NCBI GenBank assembly: GCA_005765155.1
Contig: VCCP01000003.1
Location: 372,001 to 436,000, forward strand
DNA: 64,000 nt
Direction: 5' to 3'
DNA from: Zelopaecilomyces penicillatus
Lineage: Eukaryota; Ascomycota; Sordariomycetes; Hypocreales; Pseudodiploosporaceae
Below the pieces are notes generated by a model. That model saw only the letters and a list, made by a program, of their open reading frames with translations, ran no database searches and was not told the DNA's origin. The number at the start of each line of letters is the position of its first letter. Within the stretch, counting starts at the first letter, position 1. Below, piece after piece: positions 12,180-23,731 of this stretch. The translations under genes and the position numbers were made by a program.

Positions 12180-14435
12180 CTACTTTGAAAGCCCCAGCTC
12201 TTTGTAGAATGCCTCCGTGCTTGGCTCTCTGCCCAAAAACTCCTTCAAAAACTCCATCTCCTCGATGCTGCCACCGCGTTCCAGCACGGTATGACGGTAC
12301 CGACGACCTTCCTTGCCGTCCATGGGATTCTTCTTGAAGAACGAGTGGAACATATCCAAGGAAAAGACCTCAGAGTAGAGGTAACCGTAGTAGCCTGCAT
12401 CATATCCGCCGATAAAATGGCCAATGTTGGCGTGACGGTTGCCCCAGTGACTATCGACAGAGTTAGTATTATTTCCAAACAAGCAAGAAGCAATGGCAAG
12501 AACTTACATTCCCTCTCCTACATCCTCCGGCCCTTTGATGCCAGAAATGTCGTGTCGCAGCTGATTCCAGAGCTGTCCGCAGTTCAGGTTCTTGATTTCA
12601 TCGTGGGACTTGGGGCCGTGGATAGTCATATCAAATGTGCCAATGAGGACCTGAGCAAGGGCTCCCGTGGCCGAGTTGAGATGCTTGGTCTGAATTAGCT
12701 TCTCAACAAGGTCATCGGGGATCTGCTCATTCGTCTCCCAGTGCCTAGACAGAGATTTCAAGACGCTGGGGGTCCAGCACCAATTCTCTAGCATTTGAGA
12801 CGGGGCCTCCACGAAGTCAGCAACAGTCGCAGTGCCGTGTGTGTAGCTGTAGCGCGTCCTGGCGGCAATATCGTGAATACCATGACCGAGCTCATGGAAA
12901 AAAGTAACAACCTCGTGGTGCTTGAGAAGCGCTGGCTTCGTTGCGGTTGGCTTGCTGAAGTTGCACACGAGAGCAGTGGCAGGGTAATTCTTTTCTCCAT
13001 CCTTGGTGAGATAACCCGGCACCAAACCAAAGTTGGCGTAATGGCCGTACTTGTTATCTCTAGGGTGAAGATCAAGATAAAGATAACCACAGAAGCCACC
13101 ACCTGCGGTTTCTTCGTCCCAGACGCTGTAGATGATAACATCCTCGTGCCAAGCGATATCCTCGGACTTGCCAGTCGGGCTCAAACGCGCCCGGTCCTCT
13201 GTCTTGAGTTCCACAAAAACGAAGCCGAAAATCTCTTCGAAAATCTTGAGCATACCAGCAAAGGTGGACTCGGACGGGAAATATTGGGAAATAGCATTTT
13301 CGTCCACGCTGTACTCCTTCTCCTTCATGATTCTTGTATAGAAGGATGTATCCCACATGTACAAGTTGCCGTCAAACTCAGCACCTCGCTCCTCACAGTC
13401 ACGCTTCTTGTATTCAAGGAGAGCATCAGCCTCCTTCTTGCCGCCGGGCGCAAGGCGGGTGCGGAGATCGCCAAGGAATTCATTGACGCTGGTGGCCTTC
13501 TTGGCCATCTTCTCTTCAATCCTGAGGCTTGCATGATCGGGGTAGCCGAGAAGTCGAGCGGCCTCATCGCGAAGTTCCATAATCTCCTGGAAGAGGGGGA
13601 CATTGACGTTTGACTAGCGATATGACGCTGGTTAGAACATGGCCATACAGAGTCTGCAGCTGGTAGAGCTGTTTGAACGAAAACATACCTTGTTAGCCTC
13701 GGCCATGACATATGTCTTTCTGGTATTCTCATGAATGGCGTATTTCATCAAGGGCGTAAAGTGGTTGTACTTGAAGGTGACCTTAACCTTGCCTTCATTT
13801 TCACCAGTGCCCTTCTCGAGAGTGGAAACATCAACATCATCGCTAGGCACACCCTCCAGCTGCTCAGGCTTGAACCAAACACCACCCTTCTCCTCATTCA
13901 GATTCTTCTGGCACTGGATGCAGAGCTGGCTCAGTCGCTTCTGGATTTCCTTGAAGCGGTCTCGTTGAGATCCTGCCGGGAGGAGCAGACCGTTGCGGAT
14001 GTATTTCTGGCGTTCCTTCTGGAGCACATGAAGGGGCTCCTTATCCAAATTCTGCGAGTCACGGGTACTATAAGCAGCATCTACCAGCTTGAAGACATCT
14101 TCTCGCATCTTGGTCTCAATGCTGAAGTCGTCCAACAGCTCCTCTGCCTTGGAAGCAGCTTCCCTGAGCGAGGCGTCCGTCGACACATGCTGATAAAACG
14201 TCAGAATGCGCCGAGGTCCTTCTGATAGGTTGTCGTCGAAGAGGATGGGTTCCAAAACGTTGGAAAACGCAGCCTTGTCGGTCGTCACATCAGCCACCAT
14301 CTTATCCAGGACGCTCTTGGTAGTTTCGGTGAGCTTCTTTGCATCGGCGATGATGGACTCGGCGGTGCCCGTAAACAGAGGAGGCGCCTGGGGCGGTGTT
14401 CGATATCTTTCGGGAGCCATGGTGCTGGTGGTCAA
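12180..14435 (-). CDS. PRD1: M3-family metallo-oligopeptidase (saccharolysin/thimet type)
   Basis: Three exons: 13689-14435, 12508-13613 and 12180-12450 (complement), 2124 nt, 707 residues, close to the 712 residues of yeast Prd1. The zinc site HELGH is at about residues 489-493 (inside FFHELGHGIHD), followed by the downstream FVEAPSQMLENW segment that supplies the third ligand in M3 enzymes. The C-terminal signature GGYDAGYYGYLYSEVF is also present. The enzyme cleaves short peptides (about 5-17 residues) in the cytosol and, in yeast, the mitochondrial intermembrane space, clearing products of the proteasome and of cleaved presequences. Two start codons are possible: 14435 (used here) or the in-frame ATG at 14420 giving MAPERY. 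The leader is Pro/Ser-rich if read through, which suggests untranslated sequence. Confidence 0.93.
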
Positions 14436-15065
14436 TGGACGGCGGAAGTATACCTGACGTTGTTGTGCTTGAAGGCGAAAGTGGTTGGCAAGGGACTGGA
14501 GGCGGGGGAGAGCTCGTGGGGAAGCCAGCGTGACGGCGAGGAGGAGAACGAGGGGAGAGAGGAGAAGTATAAGGAGGGGGTGGAGGGGCAGGCATCTCCT
14601 CTCCAGCTCGAAGGTGGTGGGCTGCTACTGCAGGCTTGTTATCTCACTGTCAGGTGTGTTTCGGGCTTGTTGGATGGGTGGATGTACGTCTGCTGGCTGT
14701 TGGCGTAGCTCGGCTGCAGTCGCGGCAGGGAATCGTTCCGAGAGGGGAAGAGGGGAGGAGGGGTGAGGGGTTCCTTCAATTGCGGTTCAGGGCGGCTTTC
14801 CTCGTTTGCTATTGACGGCTGATGGTTGTACAGTGCTATACAGGTTTGATGGTGCTGGGCAATTGGATGGACGATGAGGAAGCTTGGTGCTTCTGCGTTG
14901 CTCATTGCATTGGCAGGCAGCTCCATTCAACAAAGCTCAGCTCCCTGATTGGGCAGGTGGTTGAGGAGAAAGGCGGGGCTAGTTCCACATCCCGCAGTGG
15001 GGTTAATTGTCGTTAAAACTAGATAGAATTTGTTCCTAGGTTAATCTAACAAGTGACCTTGGAAA
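14436..15065. other. intergenic, promoter of the oligopeptidase
   Basis: About 630 bases between the oligopeptidase start and the decamer array that follows the NLR gene. It is polypyrimidine on the minus strand near 14460-14760, consistent with a fungal promoter and leader. No gene is seen. Confidence 0.55.
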
Positions 15066-15155
15066 GCTTTTCAAAGATCTAGTTTCAATACTAATACTAT
15101 TTTATAAATCTTTGGATATTTCCAGATATTCCTAGGCATCTCTAGCTATTTCTAT
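15066..15155 (+). repeat. 10-bp-period array A, running into the NLR stop codon
   Basis: From about 15071 the sequence can be written as consecutive decamers with a repeated AT..TTTC / ATATTCC / ATCTCTAG pattern, clearest in the last four units ending CTATTTCTAT. Units are degenerate but stay in exact 10-bp phase. The complement of the NLR stop codon (15152-15154) lies inside the last unit, so the array is the start of that gene's 3' untranslated region. Confidence 0.7.
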
Positions 15156-18100
15156 CCGGTTGCACCATGATGTTGAAGCAATTCCTCAATCGTTGCTTTA
15201 TCTCTCTTTTGGCGCCGTCTCTTACTCGCCTCTGCAGGCCACCCAAATACTTCCTGCACCCGTTCTGCAGAGATGATCGCCCTCGAGGCTTCTAGAGCCG
15301 TACGGTGCGGTCCGTTCTCCAATTGAAGATTCGTATCAGCTCCATTCTCAAGCAGAATCTGCACCGCCGCTATATGACCCATATGGGAGGCAGCAGCGAG
15401 GGCGCTGCCGTAGAATCCGCTTGAAAATAGCAAGTCTACTTCAGCCCCATTCTCAATAAGGACTTTCATCGCCTCTTGTTGCCCATACATGGAGGCAGCG
15501 CCAAGGGCACTGCCATATTTTCCAACAGCTAGTACAAGATTTACTTCAGCTCCATTTTTTAGAAGTTCCTGGACAGTCTCTTTTTTCCCACCCTTAGAGG
15601 CAGCAGCAAGAGCAGTACCATAGCTTCCACAAGTTAACAATAGATTGGCGTCAGCCCCCTTCTCAATAAGGTGCTTAACGACAATTGTTTTTCCAGTTTC
15701 AGCGGCAGCAGCAAGCGCGCTGCCAAATCTTCCACAAGTTAGCAGAAGATCTGGCTGGGCTCCGTTGTCAAGAAGGAGATCAACATAATCTATAATCCCC
15801 AAATGAGAGGCAGCGGCAAGAGCACTACCAAAGATTCCACATGATAGCAGCACATTTGCTTCAGCCCCACTGTCAAGGAAGAGCTTGATAATTTCTGTAT
15901 TTTTGACACTAGCCGCAGCAGCAGCAAGAGGACTTCCATATTGTCCAGCAGACAATACGACATTTGCGTCTGCCCCGCGCTTAAGCAGTAGCCCAACCCT
16001 TTCTATATTGCCGCCGTCAGCGGCAGCGGCAAGGGCATGGCCGAATAGACCACAGGTCAGCATGAGATTTGCTTCTGCCCCATGGTCAAGTAGAAGCTCG
16101 ACATTTTCTTTTGGGCCAGACCAGGCAGCAGCAGCCAAAGCACTCCCATCGGCTCCCACAGATAGAATAACATTTGTTTCAGCTCCGATCTGTAGAAAGA
16201 GCCTCATAGCTTCAGTAAGCCGATGTTTTGCAGCAGCAGCCAGAGCGCTGCCATACCCACCAGGCAGTACGGCGTTTGCATTAGCCCCATGATTGAGCAA
16301 GAGCTTAATATTGTCCATATTTCCATTTCTAGTAGCAGCAGCAAGAGCACTGCCAAATAGGCCACTAGGCAACAACAGATTGACATCAGCACCATGCTTA
16401 ATAAGGAGTAGAATATGCTCCGTATTCCCATTTTCAGCAGCAATAGCAAGAGCGCTGCCATAAAGGCCATTAGGCGAGAACAGATTGGCATTGGCACCAT
16501 GATTGAGCAAGAGCATAATACACTCAGTATTTTCATATTTAGTGGCAGTGATGAGAGCACTACCAAAGTGTCTGTCCGGCAAAATATGATCGACCTCGGC
16601 CCCATGCATGAGAAGAAGCTTAACGGTCTCCGTGTACCCTTCAGAAATGGCTGCAGAAAGAGCGTTTCCGTATCCGCATGACAATTTTTTCAGCTCAGTG
16701 CCTCCTTTCTTAACAAGTGCTTCACATAATGGGTTGTAGCCTGCGAAGGCAGAGAGTGTCAACAAGTCGCTGCCTTGGTCGTTCCTTGCCAAGATGGGCA
16801 GATTTTCATCGTCCCACCAATCTTTCAGAAGGGCAAACAACGAGAAGCGGCATATTAGGAAAATGGTGACTTCAGCTGGAGCAAACCTTTTGGCTTTTAT
16901 ATCATATAAAATGGACGATTTCGGGTGTTTCCAGTAATAACTAATCCGCCCAAACCAATCGCGGTAAGACGAACTGCTATTCTCTGGAGAACCGAGAAAT
17001 GTGACCAGAAGTTGTCTTAATTTTGGATCTACATGTGACCCGTTTTTCACCATTTGAGTGTCATAGGTTCTAGTATGATTTCCCCAAAAAGAAAATACAT
17101 AACGTTGAAACGGATGTTTCCGGTCGAACAGGTCAATTTGTGTTGGTCCTTGCTTGTCGCCTAAGTTTTCGGGAACTCTATCGTCTGTCGTAATCTCATA
17201 CGTCTCAAGCAGAAGCCTAAGACAGACTTTTGCAGCACTGCAGTGTGCTTGTAATAAGAAATCTGTGTGTTTTTCTTCGAAATATTCTGCTACGGAGAGA
17301 TGTGAGAACCTCCAGACTTGCTGCTGAGAGTCCAGAACCAGTAAGTTGTTGCATAGCTGCAACAAAAGGTCCTCATCTATGGCACCATGTAGAGCGAATG
17401 GTGGGATATAATCGGGATCCACGCTCACCGCACCGATCAACTCGTCAGTTTTGAGGGGAACGCAGGCGCACACAACCCACGCGCAAGCACGGTCAACGAC
17501 GATTTTTTGAAGCGGATCTCTCGTAGCTTTGTCGTATATTTCATTGTAAGCCCCTTTTAAACTATCTGGAAGTTTTCCCAGCCTGTTCTTGATGGCCTGC
17601 TCCATAGTGAGTTCGAGCAACTGCTGAATTTGGAGATTGGCCCACTGGAACCTGTGACAAATTCAGCAAAAAACCCGATGAAAATTTCCGTGTATATCAT
17701 CACTCACATTCCTCTGCTTCCTTCTTGGAGCTTCTTCACAATCTCCGCTTGTAATGGCTTAGACATGCGTTTCCATCGAATGTGACATTGAATCTCCTCT
17801 TTGATGAACTTCTCTATATCTCCTTGATTCTTTGTAGCATCAATTTCGATACAAGGCAGCGAATGGAAGCACTCTCTAATATCGGGATCTGGACGACCCG
17901 AAATAAATATTTTGAGTGGCCTCTCCGCCTCACACATGAGCAACTTCAAAGTTCTCACAAGCTGACCACGCGACTTTATATCACATTCGTCCAAGGCGTC
18001 AACCACAATTGTGGTTTTGTGATAGTGATTAATTGACTCCAAAATTTGATTCTCACATGAACCAATGTCGAGTGTCGAACAATTTCTACTAGCTTCAAGA

Positions 18101-19712
18101 CAACACTGTACAAGGCTATCTCTCAAATCACTAGCATCTCCATAGGGTGTCGCAAGTTGGCGAACGTAGCTACGGAGGATAGTACCATACTCTCCGCGTC
18201 CTGTTTCGTTTCGATTGCAATAGAAAAACGCAAAGCCCTCCTGAACAGTTGTATTTTCGTACAGGCTACGCATATGATCGATAACCTTGGAAGTTAAGTA
18301 TGTCTTACCAGCGCCAGCTAGTCCATCTTAGTCACACAACAAGAATGGCTTCAGGTAGAGAATATTACTTACCGTAACCACGAAGCCACATGATCCCTGA
18401 TAAATCGCTACTCTCCCACTCGTGGAAACTGTCATCCGATAACAGCCACTCACATGTATTTGCTGTCCTATTTTCCTTTACCAGGTTATGATGATCTCCA
18501 AATTTCAAGGAAGAAATCTGATCTAGAGTGTCCATACGTTTTGCTAGAGCAGACTTACTATAAATAATGTCAGTTTACCTTGCTTCAAAAAGAAAATCTG
18601 AAACTAACATCTGGTCCTGAATGATTTCCATGAGATTGAGAAGTGCTCTGACATTAGCCCGGTTCGAAGAACTGCACAGTTTTTCGCATTCCTCTGCTGC
18701 CTTCACAAGCTGCCTCTCGCTTTCCAAAAGCTTGTTGACATGACCTCGTGCAACTTCAACCCTGAAAGGAGCGGCTATCATGTTAAATCTGCTGTTCTGG
18801 CACTTTCTAGCGTAGCTGAGAAAGATCTGGGTTGTAAAGTAGGACTGAACCATGCAAGATCTCAACTTTTTCCAGGCGACAACAGATGCGTTAACGCCGG
18901 GGTCTGAGTCCATGTACAACTGCTGGTAAATGTCACATTGGGCAAGAAGCGAAGTGACTTGAGCAAATGCAGCGAGTATGTTGCTGTTCAACTCGTCATG
19001 TGCGATAACGATCTACGAAGAATTAGCTGGGTTTCTGATGCCATGCAGATAACATAAGATATTGATCATGAACTAGAGCTTATTATCCTAACTACTTACC
19101 ACGATGATGGACCGGACCGCAGCCCAAGGCAGGGCCGCATGAGCAGGGTCAAAGCTACTAATCACATCACCAGCAGAGGCGAACTTTCTCAACACAGATG
19201 CAGAATTTTCTATGATGCGGCGTGTTCGACTGTCATGCTTCAGGTTCTTAGATGCAGTGTCTATTTTGTCCTGTATATGCACTGCTAAACCCTTTCTGTC
19301 TGCCAAGCTGTGATCTTCGTCATCTGTGAGCGTTGCTGTCACGTTACGTTTGTCTGTTTCATCCAAAGATTCCAAGGCTTCGGCCCATAGGTCGTAATTG
19401 CTGGTATGTAGCCTCGTTTGTAGGGCTACCGGCGCGTCGGCTACATCTTTCTCTTGACACTTTGCCGGGATTTGGGCAGATGAATCGCTGCAAATGGGCG
19501 CCGCAGTCGCTGTTGGGGCTACGGGTCCAAGTGGAACTTGGCCGTTCACAAAATATTAGCTTTGGTGAGGATGCTATGAGGAGTCTGGACAACACCGTAC
19601 CTGGATTGGTAGAAGGCCCCGCACCTGAGCCATTATATCCTAAGACCCCAGTTTGGGATTCTTTAGGGCCCTTCTTAGTGCGTTTAAAAGGCCACAACCT
19701 GTTTGACGACAT
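15152..19712 (-). CDS. NACHT-ankyrin NLR (fungal STAND protein)
   Basis: Six exons: 19601-19712, 19100-19536, 18609-19012, 18373-18557, 17708-18317 and 15152-17651 (complement), 4248 nt, 1415 residues, all phases consistent. Order: basic N-tail; NACHT-associated N-terminal domain (SFDPAHAALPWAAVRSIIV, about 150-180); linker with TCEWLL; NACHT NTPase with Walker A GYAGAGKTYL, Walker B VVDALDEC and ISGRPDPDI; helical arm containing LPDSLKGAYNEIY; then about 14 ankyrin repeats from roughly residue 880 to 1400, ending in a basic patch. This layout is known from heterokaryon-incompatibility and non-self-recognition proteins; the ankyrin solenoid is the sensor, NACHT drives oligomerisation, and the N-domain signals. 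No death-effector (HeLo, PNP, lipase) domain is recognised at the N-terminus beyond the NACHT-N fold. Repeat units are 35 residues, longer than the usual 33, with a shared GSALAAA..G.....LLL..GA..NLLL..G.F pattern. Confidence 0.9.
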
Positions 19713-20002
19713 TGAAATAATCGCCTAGTAGCTGCGGTGTGTAATTTTGCGTCGGTATACAGCTAATCGGATTTATTTCGTGGTAGGAAGAGGTTGAGAG
19801 CCCAGCGAGGCTGCCAACAGCTGAGTCGGTTGATCCCTCCCTGTCAGAGCTGTGACTGGTCAGCCAGGCTGCTTGACAATTTTACTGGTCTGTACAATCG
19901 TGCATATCAAGGTTACACGACGCCCATGAGACTTTCTTACCTGGCCCAGACATCCAAAAGCCGGTGATGAGAGATCCTCCCTCCTAATTCCCCTACCTCA
20001 TA

Positions 20003-21469
20003 TCATCGCAGGGTCTTATACGCACAAAGATACTCTTCCCCCTCTTTACCAACAACCCTCAACGCAAACTTGCCATCACAGACGCGCCCATATTCGACCT
20101 TCAAGTCTATCGGCACATCTATTGGCCGCTTAAAGATTACGTTCACAACGAACTGCTCGTGCCGCCAGAGCAAATTATTCACCTCCTCTTCGATTTGTGG
20201 CTCGAAGCCGGACAACGAACGTAGCTGCTGAATCGCCACGGCCAAAGCGTGGTTCCCATGCGTGAGGCTGTCAGAGAGTCCCACAACCCTCTGCTTCCAG
20301 GCGGATCCGTGGATTGAGCTCATGTGTAAGTGTATCGCAGCCCAGAGAGTCGGTGCTGACCGCTTAAAGTTTATATTTCCCTTCACAGCAGTGGACCATG
20401 TAGCTGCCGGTTCGTCGATGGTTGTCGTTTGTGATATCTTGACTGCTGGTATTGATGAGGCTGGCATGTCGGCCAGGACAGTAACCACCTGTTCCCAAAC
20501 AGAGTCACCTCCGCCCCAGCTTCCCATCTTGATCACAACAATCCGCATGTCAAATTCTATGCCTCCCTCAACATGACGTCCTTTCTGCTCCGGGCCTCCA
20601 AATAATGCCAGAACGACTACACTTCCATAGTCAAGGTTCCTTGGATCGCGACAACTCTCCGCATCCCGGATATCGAATATCGTCCTGGTGTTGGTGCACT
20701 TGAACGGAAGTAGAGGGCAATTTCTGTTTGCTAGCACCATGCTAAGCATCGGATTAACCAATGCCGGAAGAAGCATCAGTCGATTTCTGAGAGTAGACGT
20801 GTCCTCGCCAATACCTTTGGTAGCTGCATCGTATTTTTCGTTTTGGTCCCTTGCGATGTACAACTTCGCGGTGGCAGTGATCTTGGGCAACAAGATGTGT
20901 ATTCCATCAGGGTCTGGCTGAAGTTTTGGCAAAAGGCCGAGAAACCCAAGGATGTGCTTTAGACCCATAAGAACAGTGATGCAACCACCGTCCAAATCGC
21001 TCAGGCGTGAGACTGGGTCGGGAAGCTCAAAGCTTGGCTTCGCTAGTAGGCGATGGAGCTTTCGTAACCTCCGCCAGTTGTCCATATAATCAAAAGGTAC
21101 GTTCGTACATATGAAAAGTGCCGCAAAGGCCGATGTGAGGAACAAGATCATTAAGAGGGCCATCATGAGACTGGGTCCAATCTGGGTAGTGATAACTGGC
21201 TGGGAAATATGAGATTGTGACGAGGCGAGTGTTGACATTGGATTTCGGAGCTTTGTGGTTTTTAGTTGTAGAAGAAAAAACATCCGACCGTGATGGTGGG
21301 GTGTTAGCAGCGTGCCAGGTAAGCTGCAACACTTCCTTACAATTGAAGTAGGTACGATAGATTGGTGATGTAAAGCGACTAGTCTGCCTAACCGGTTTGG
21401 CCACTGTGGCCACCAAATTTTGTAATTGACATTATCTGCCACGTATGTAGACTCATCAACACGTCGCAT
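20003..21469 (-). CDS. single-pass membrane-anchored orphan protein upstream of the NLR
   Basis: An uninterrupted 488-codon frame, transcribed in the same direction as the NLR and ending 290 bp before the NLR start. The likely true start is the in-frame ATG at 21238 (MSTLASSQ), giving 411 residues, because the first 77 codons are His/Trp/Arg-rich and unlike a folded domain. That places a strong hydrophobic segment (LMMALLMILFLTSAFAALFI) near residues 25-45, followed by a basic linker (NWRRLRKLHRLL) and a soluble domain of about 340 residues, with the C-terminus KEGEEYLCAYKTL. I do not recognise the soluble domain; several hydrophobic beta-like strands (RIVVIKMGSWGGGD, FVVNVIF) are visible. 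Could be a partner or guardee of the NLR, but that is only a positional idea. Confidence 0.6.
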   Translation of the reverse strand: MRRVDESTYVADNVNYKIWWPQWPNRLGRLVALHHQSIVPTSIVRKCCSLPGTLLTPHHHGRMFFLLQLKTTKLRNPMSTLASSQSHISQPVITTQIGPSLMMALLMILFLTSAFAALFICTNVPFDYMDNWRRLRKLHRLLAKPSFELPDPVSRLSDLDGGCITVLMGLKHILGFLGLLPKLQPDPDGIHILLPKITATAKLYIARDQNEKYDAATKGIGEDTSTLRNRLMLLPALVNPMLSMVLANRNCPLLPFKCTNTRTIFDIRDAESCRDPRNLDYGSVVVLALFGGPEQKGRHVEGGIEFDMRIVVIKMGSWGGGDSVWEQVVTVLADMPASSIPAVKISQTTTIDEPAATWSTAVKGNINFKRSAPTLWAAIHLHMSSIHGSAWKQRVVGLSDSLTHGNHALAVAIQQLRSLSGFEPQIEEEVNNLLWRHEQFVVNVIFKRPIDVPIDLKVEYGRVCDGKFALRVVGKEGEEYLCAYKTLR

Positions 21470-21771
21470 CTGTACTAGTTATCACCGTAGCAGTTCATCA
21501 AGCCATGTATCAATTGACTAGAGAAAACAACTTTAATGGCCATCGCAACCCATCAAATTTCGACTCGTATATCCATACACTGAACTACAGTCGCTCATCT
21601 CCACGTCTCGTCATCATTTGTTGTGCAGTCCAGCCCAATGTACCATAGTTCAAGACAAAAAAAAAAGATCCAAAGCACTCAAAGCAACGCCGTCCGTTCC
21701 ACAGATGCAAAAAAAGTTGCGCCGAGTAATTTCCCTCTCCGAAGGTATGTTGCGGGAATCAACGGTCTCGC

Positions 21772-22395
21772 TCAATTGGCGAGAATAGTGCGGACGAGGT
21801 CTGCCAGTGGGGAAAAGCCCAGCAAGTTAGACACAGGTAATTGGCAAGAGCAAGAGAGATGCAGGGGAGCATAAACGTACCGGTATAGTTGACCTGGCCA
21901 GAGCTGGTATCAACGGCCTTGAGCAGCTCGTCGACCTCCTCATCGGTCATCTTCTCACCCAGATTTGTCAGGATATACTTGAGCTGGCCGACGCCAATGA
22001 AGCCTGTCATGTCTTTGTCGAAAACCTGGAAGCCACGGCAGTATTCCTCTGGCTCACCGGGGTCACGGAACCCGCCGGGGCGGTTAAGAATTCGCTGGAA
22101 AGACTCAAAATCAACTGATTGCCAAGGCCTTGTGTTAGTAATAATCACACAATCCCAGCAAAACTCCGCACTGCAGTGTGTATTCAATGCTGCAAGCGGT
22201 TGCGATATACGTACAGTCGCTACCCAGACCCTTCTCAAGGTCTTGGATCTCGGTGAGTGTGGGGTTCTGGCCACATGCGCGCAACAGGTCGCCCAAGCAG
22301 TCAATTGCGCAACGGCCATTGCCGCGCTTGTCAAACAGGGCGAAAGCCTCCTTGTAGTTTGTTGAAGCCTGTGATTCAAATTGTTTAGAAGCCAT
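21772..22395 (-). CDS. cdc4: myosin II essential light chain, EF-hand protein (Cdc4/Mlc1)
   Basis: Three exons: 22215-22395, 21881-22114 and 21772-21800 (complement), 444 nt, 147 residues (fission yeast Cdc4 141, budding yeast Mlc1 149). The last exon encodes only nine full codons, VRTILAN type ending, so it is easily missed. EF-hand-like segments are seen at EAFALFDKRGNGRC, GFQVFDKDMTGFIG and near EEVDELLKAVDTSSGQVNY; several loops lack full calcium ligands, as is usual for essential light chains. It binds IQ motifs of type II and V myosins and supports contractile-ring assembly, septation and vesicle delivery. A core gene sitting inside an otherwise accessory region. Confidence 0.88.
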
Positions 22396-23731
22396 GATCT
22401 CAAACAGTTGTGCTGTCGCGTAGGGTTGGTAGCGGACGTGGAGTGTGTGGTGCAAGAATCTTTGATACGTGCAGGTTGAACAATATGTTGTTTTCTGACC
22501 AACAAAGAGAAACGCAGCCGATTCCCCCCAACGGCTTTTTGATGACTGCACAACGGCAGGGAAAAGCCTTCGTGGTGGTGGGCAGCTAGCGAATCACATG
22601 CGGCAGACGGGCGGTTTGTTTACATCGGTGCCGGGGCAACTCACCATGGTTTTTTAGGCGGGTGTTTGTCAGACTGCTGCTAATGGCGTCACACACGGTG
22701 TGCTGGTGTGCAGGAGGCGATGAGTATCGGTTCGCAAGGGAGGGATCACTATGTTTGGATTGTCTCTGTTTTGCCTGTGTCTTGCCGGCAAAATGTTCGA
22801 GATGAGGGGGTGCGTTGAAAGTCGGAAATTTGGTGGAGTTGGAGAGAATGAAGGAAAAGAGAGGACGGGAAGAGGAGGTCAACAAGAGGTCGGCGGTCTG
22901 CACCTCCTGAGTCGGCAGACTTGCTTGGCCACCTAGGCTGGACTAACCGCCGCCCCACGGTCCATGCCCCTCCACTGTGTATACCACAGGCAGTCCCTAC
23001 AGGCTGCTATTTTGTTGTCATTAGTGGGCTGGATGAGTGGCGACGCCCCCGTGTTACGCTGGCGGGGCAACGGCCCGAACAGGCTTAGTGCTACCTGAGC
23101 CAATCACTCTATCTCAGATGCCACTGGCATGCCAGGACAATGCGTCGAATGCGTTGTAGCAAAAGACTCCCAATACTTGTTGCCCTGATTGTTTCGGTTA
23201 CAGTACATGACTAAATAGTAATTATGTGATCGCTATCATTTTTTTTTCCTTTTCTTACTCTAGCTAGCCTTTTTTTCATCATTTCCGAGCCATGTGCAGG
23301 CGCAGCACTTGAAGTGTGGTGTTTTGGAGAAAGTCTTGTAAAGACTGCTTGGGCCACATCAATCAACTTCACCTTGGCCATTCACTCCTTGAACAATTCG
23401 AAATGGCCATACTCCATTGTGCAGGCTATTCTCTCGAGTCTAGGGCCTATATCTATAGTGCAGCTATAATTAATACTCATATCGCATACTACTGCATCCA
23501 ATTCCAAATCCCACCCCAGCTACCTACCCTAGCAGGATCTGTAACATTGAGATGTAGTGGCAATTTGGCTGAAGGCGGGGTCGTCAGACAGCTTCAAACG
23601 CTGAATGAATGATCACGTCATTTTCATATCCCATACTATATATTCTAGCTGGAAGGCTTGGTTAAACAGACAAAACTATTCCTAAATTCAACATCAATAT
23701 TTTATAAATAAATCCATTCCAATCAGAAGCA
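22396..23731. other. 1.3 kb intergenic, no gene seen
   Basis: Promoter region of the myosin light chain on one side and of the CoA-binding protein on the other, divergently arranged. Contains T-rich runs at 23238-23275 and only short frames (for example 23316-23612 plus) without recognisable content. Confidence 0.5.

Noticed and set aside
18651..18690. GGTTCGAAGA resembling a tRNA B box
   Set aside because: It lies inside the NLR coding exon and has no matching arms.
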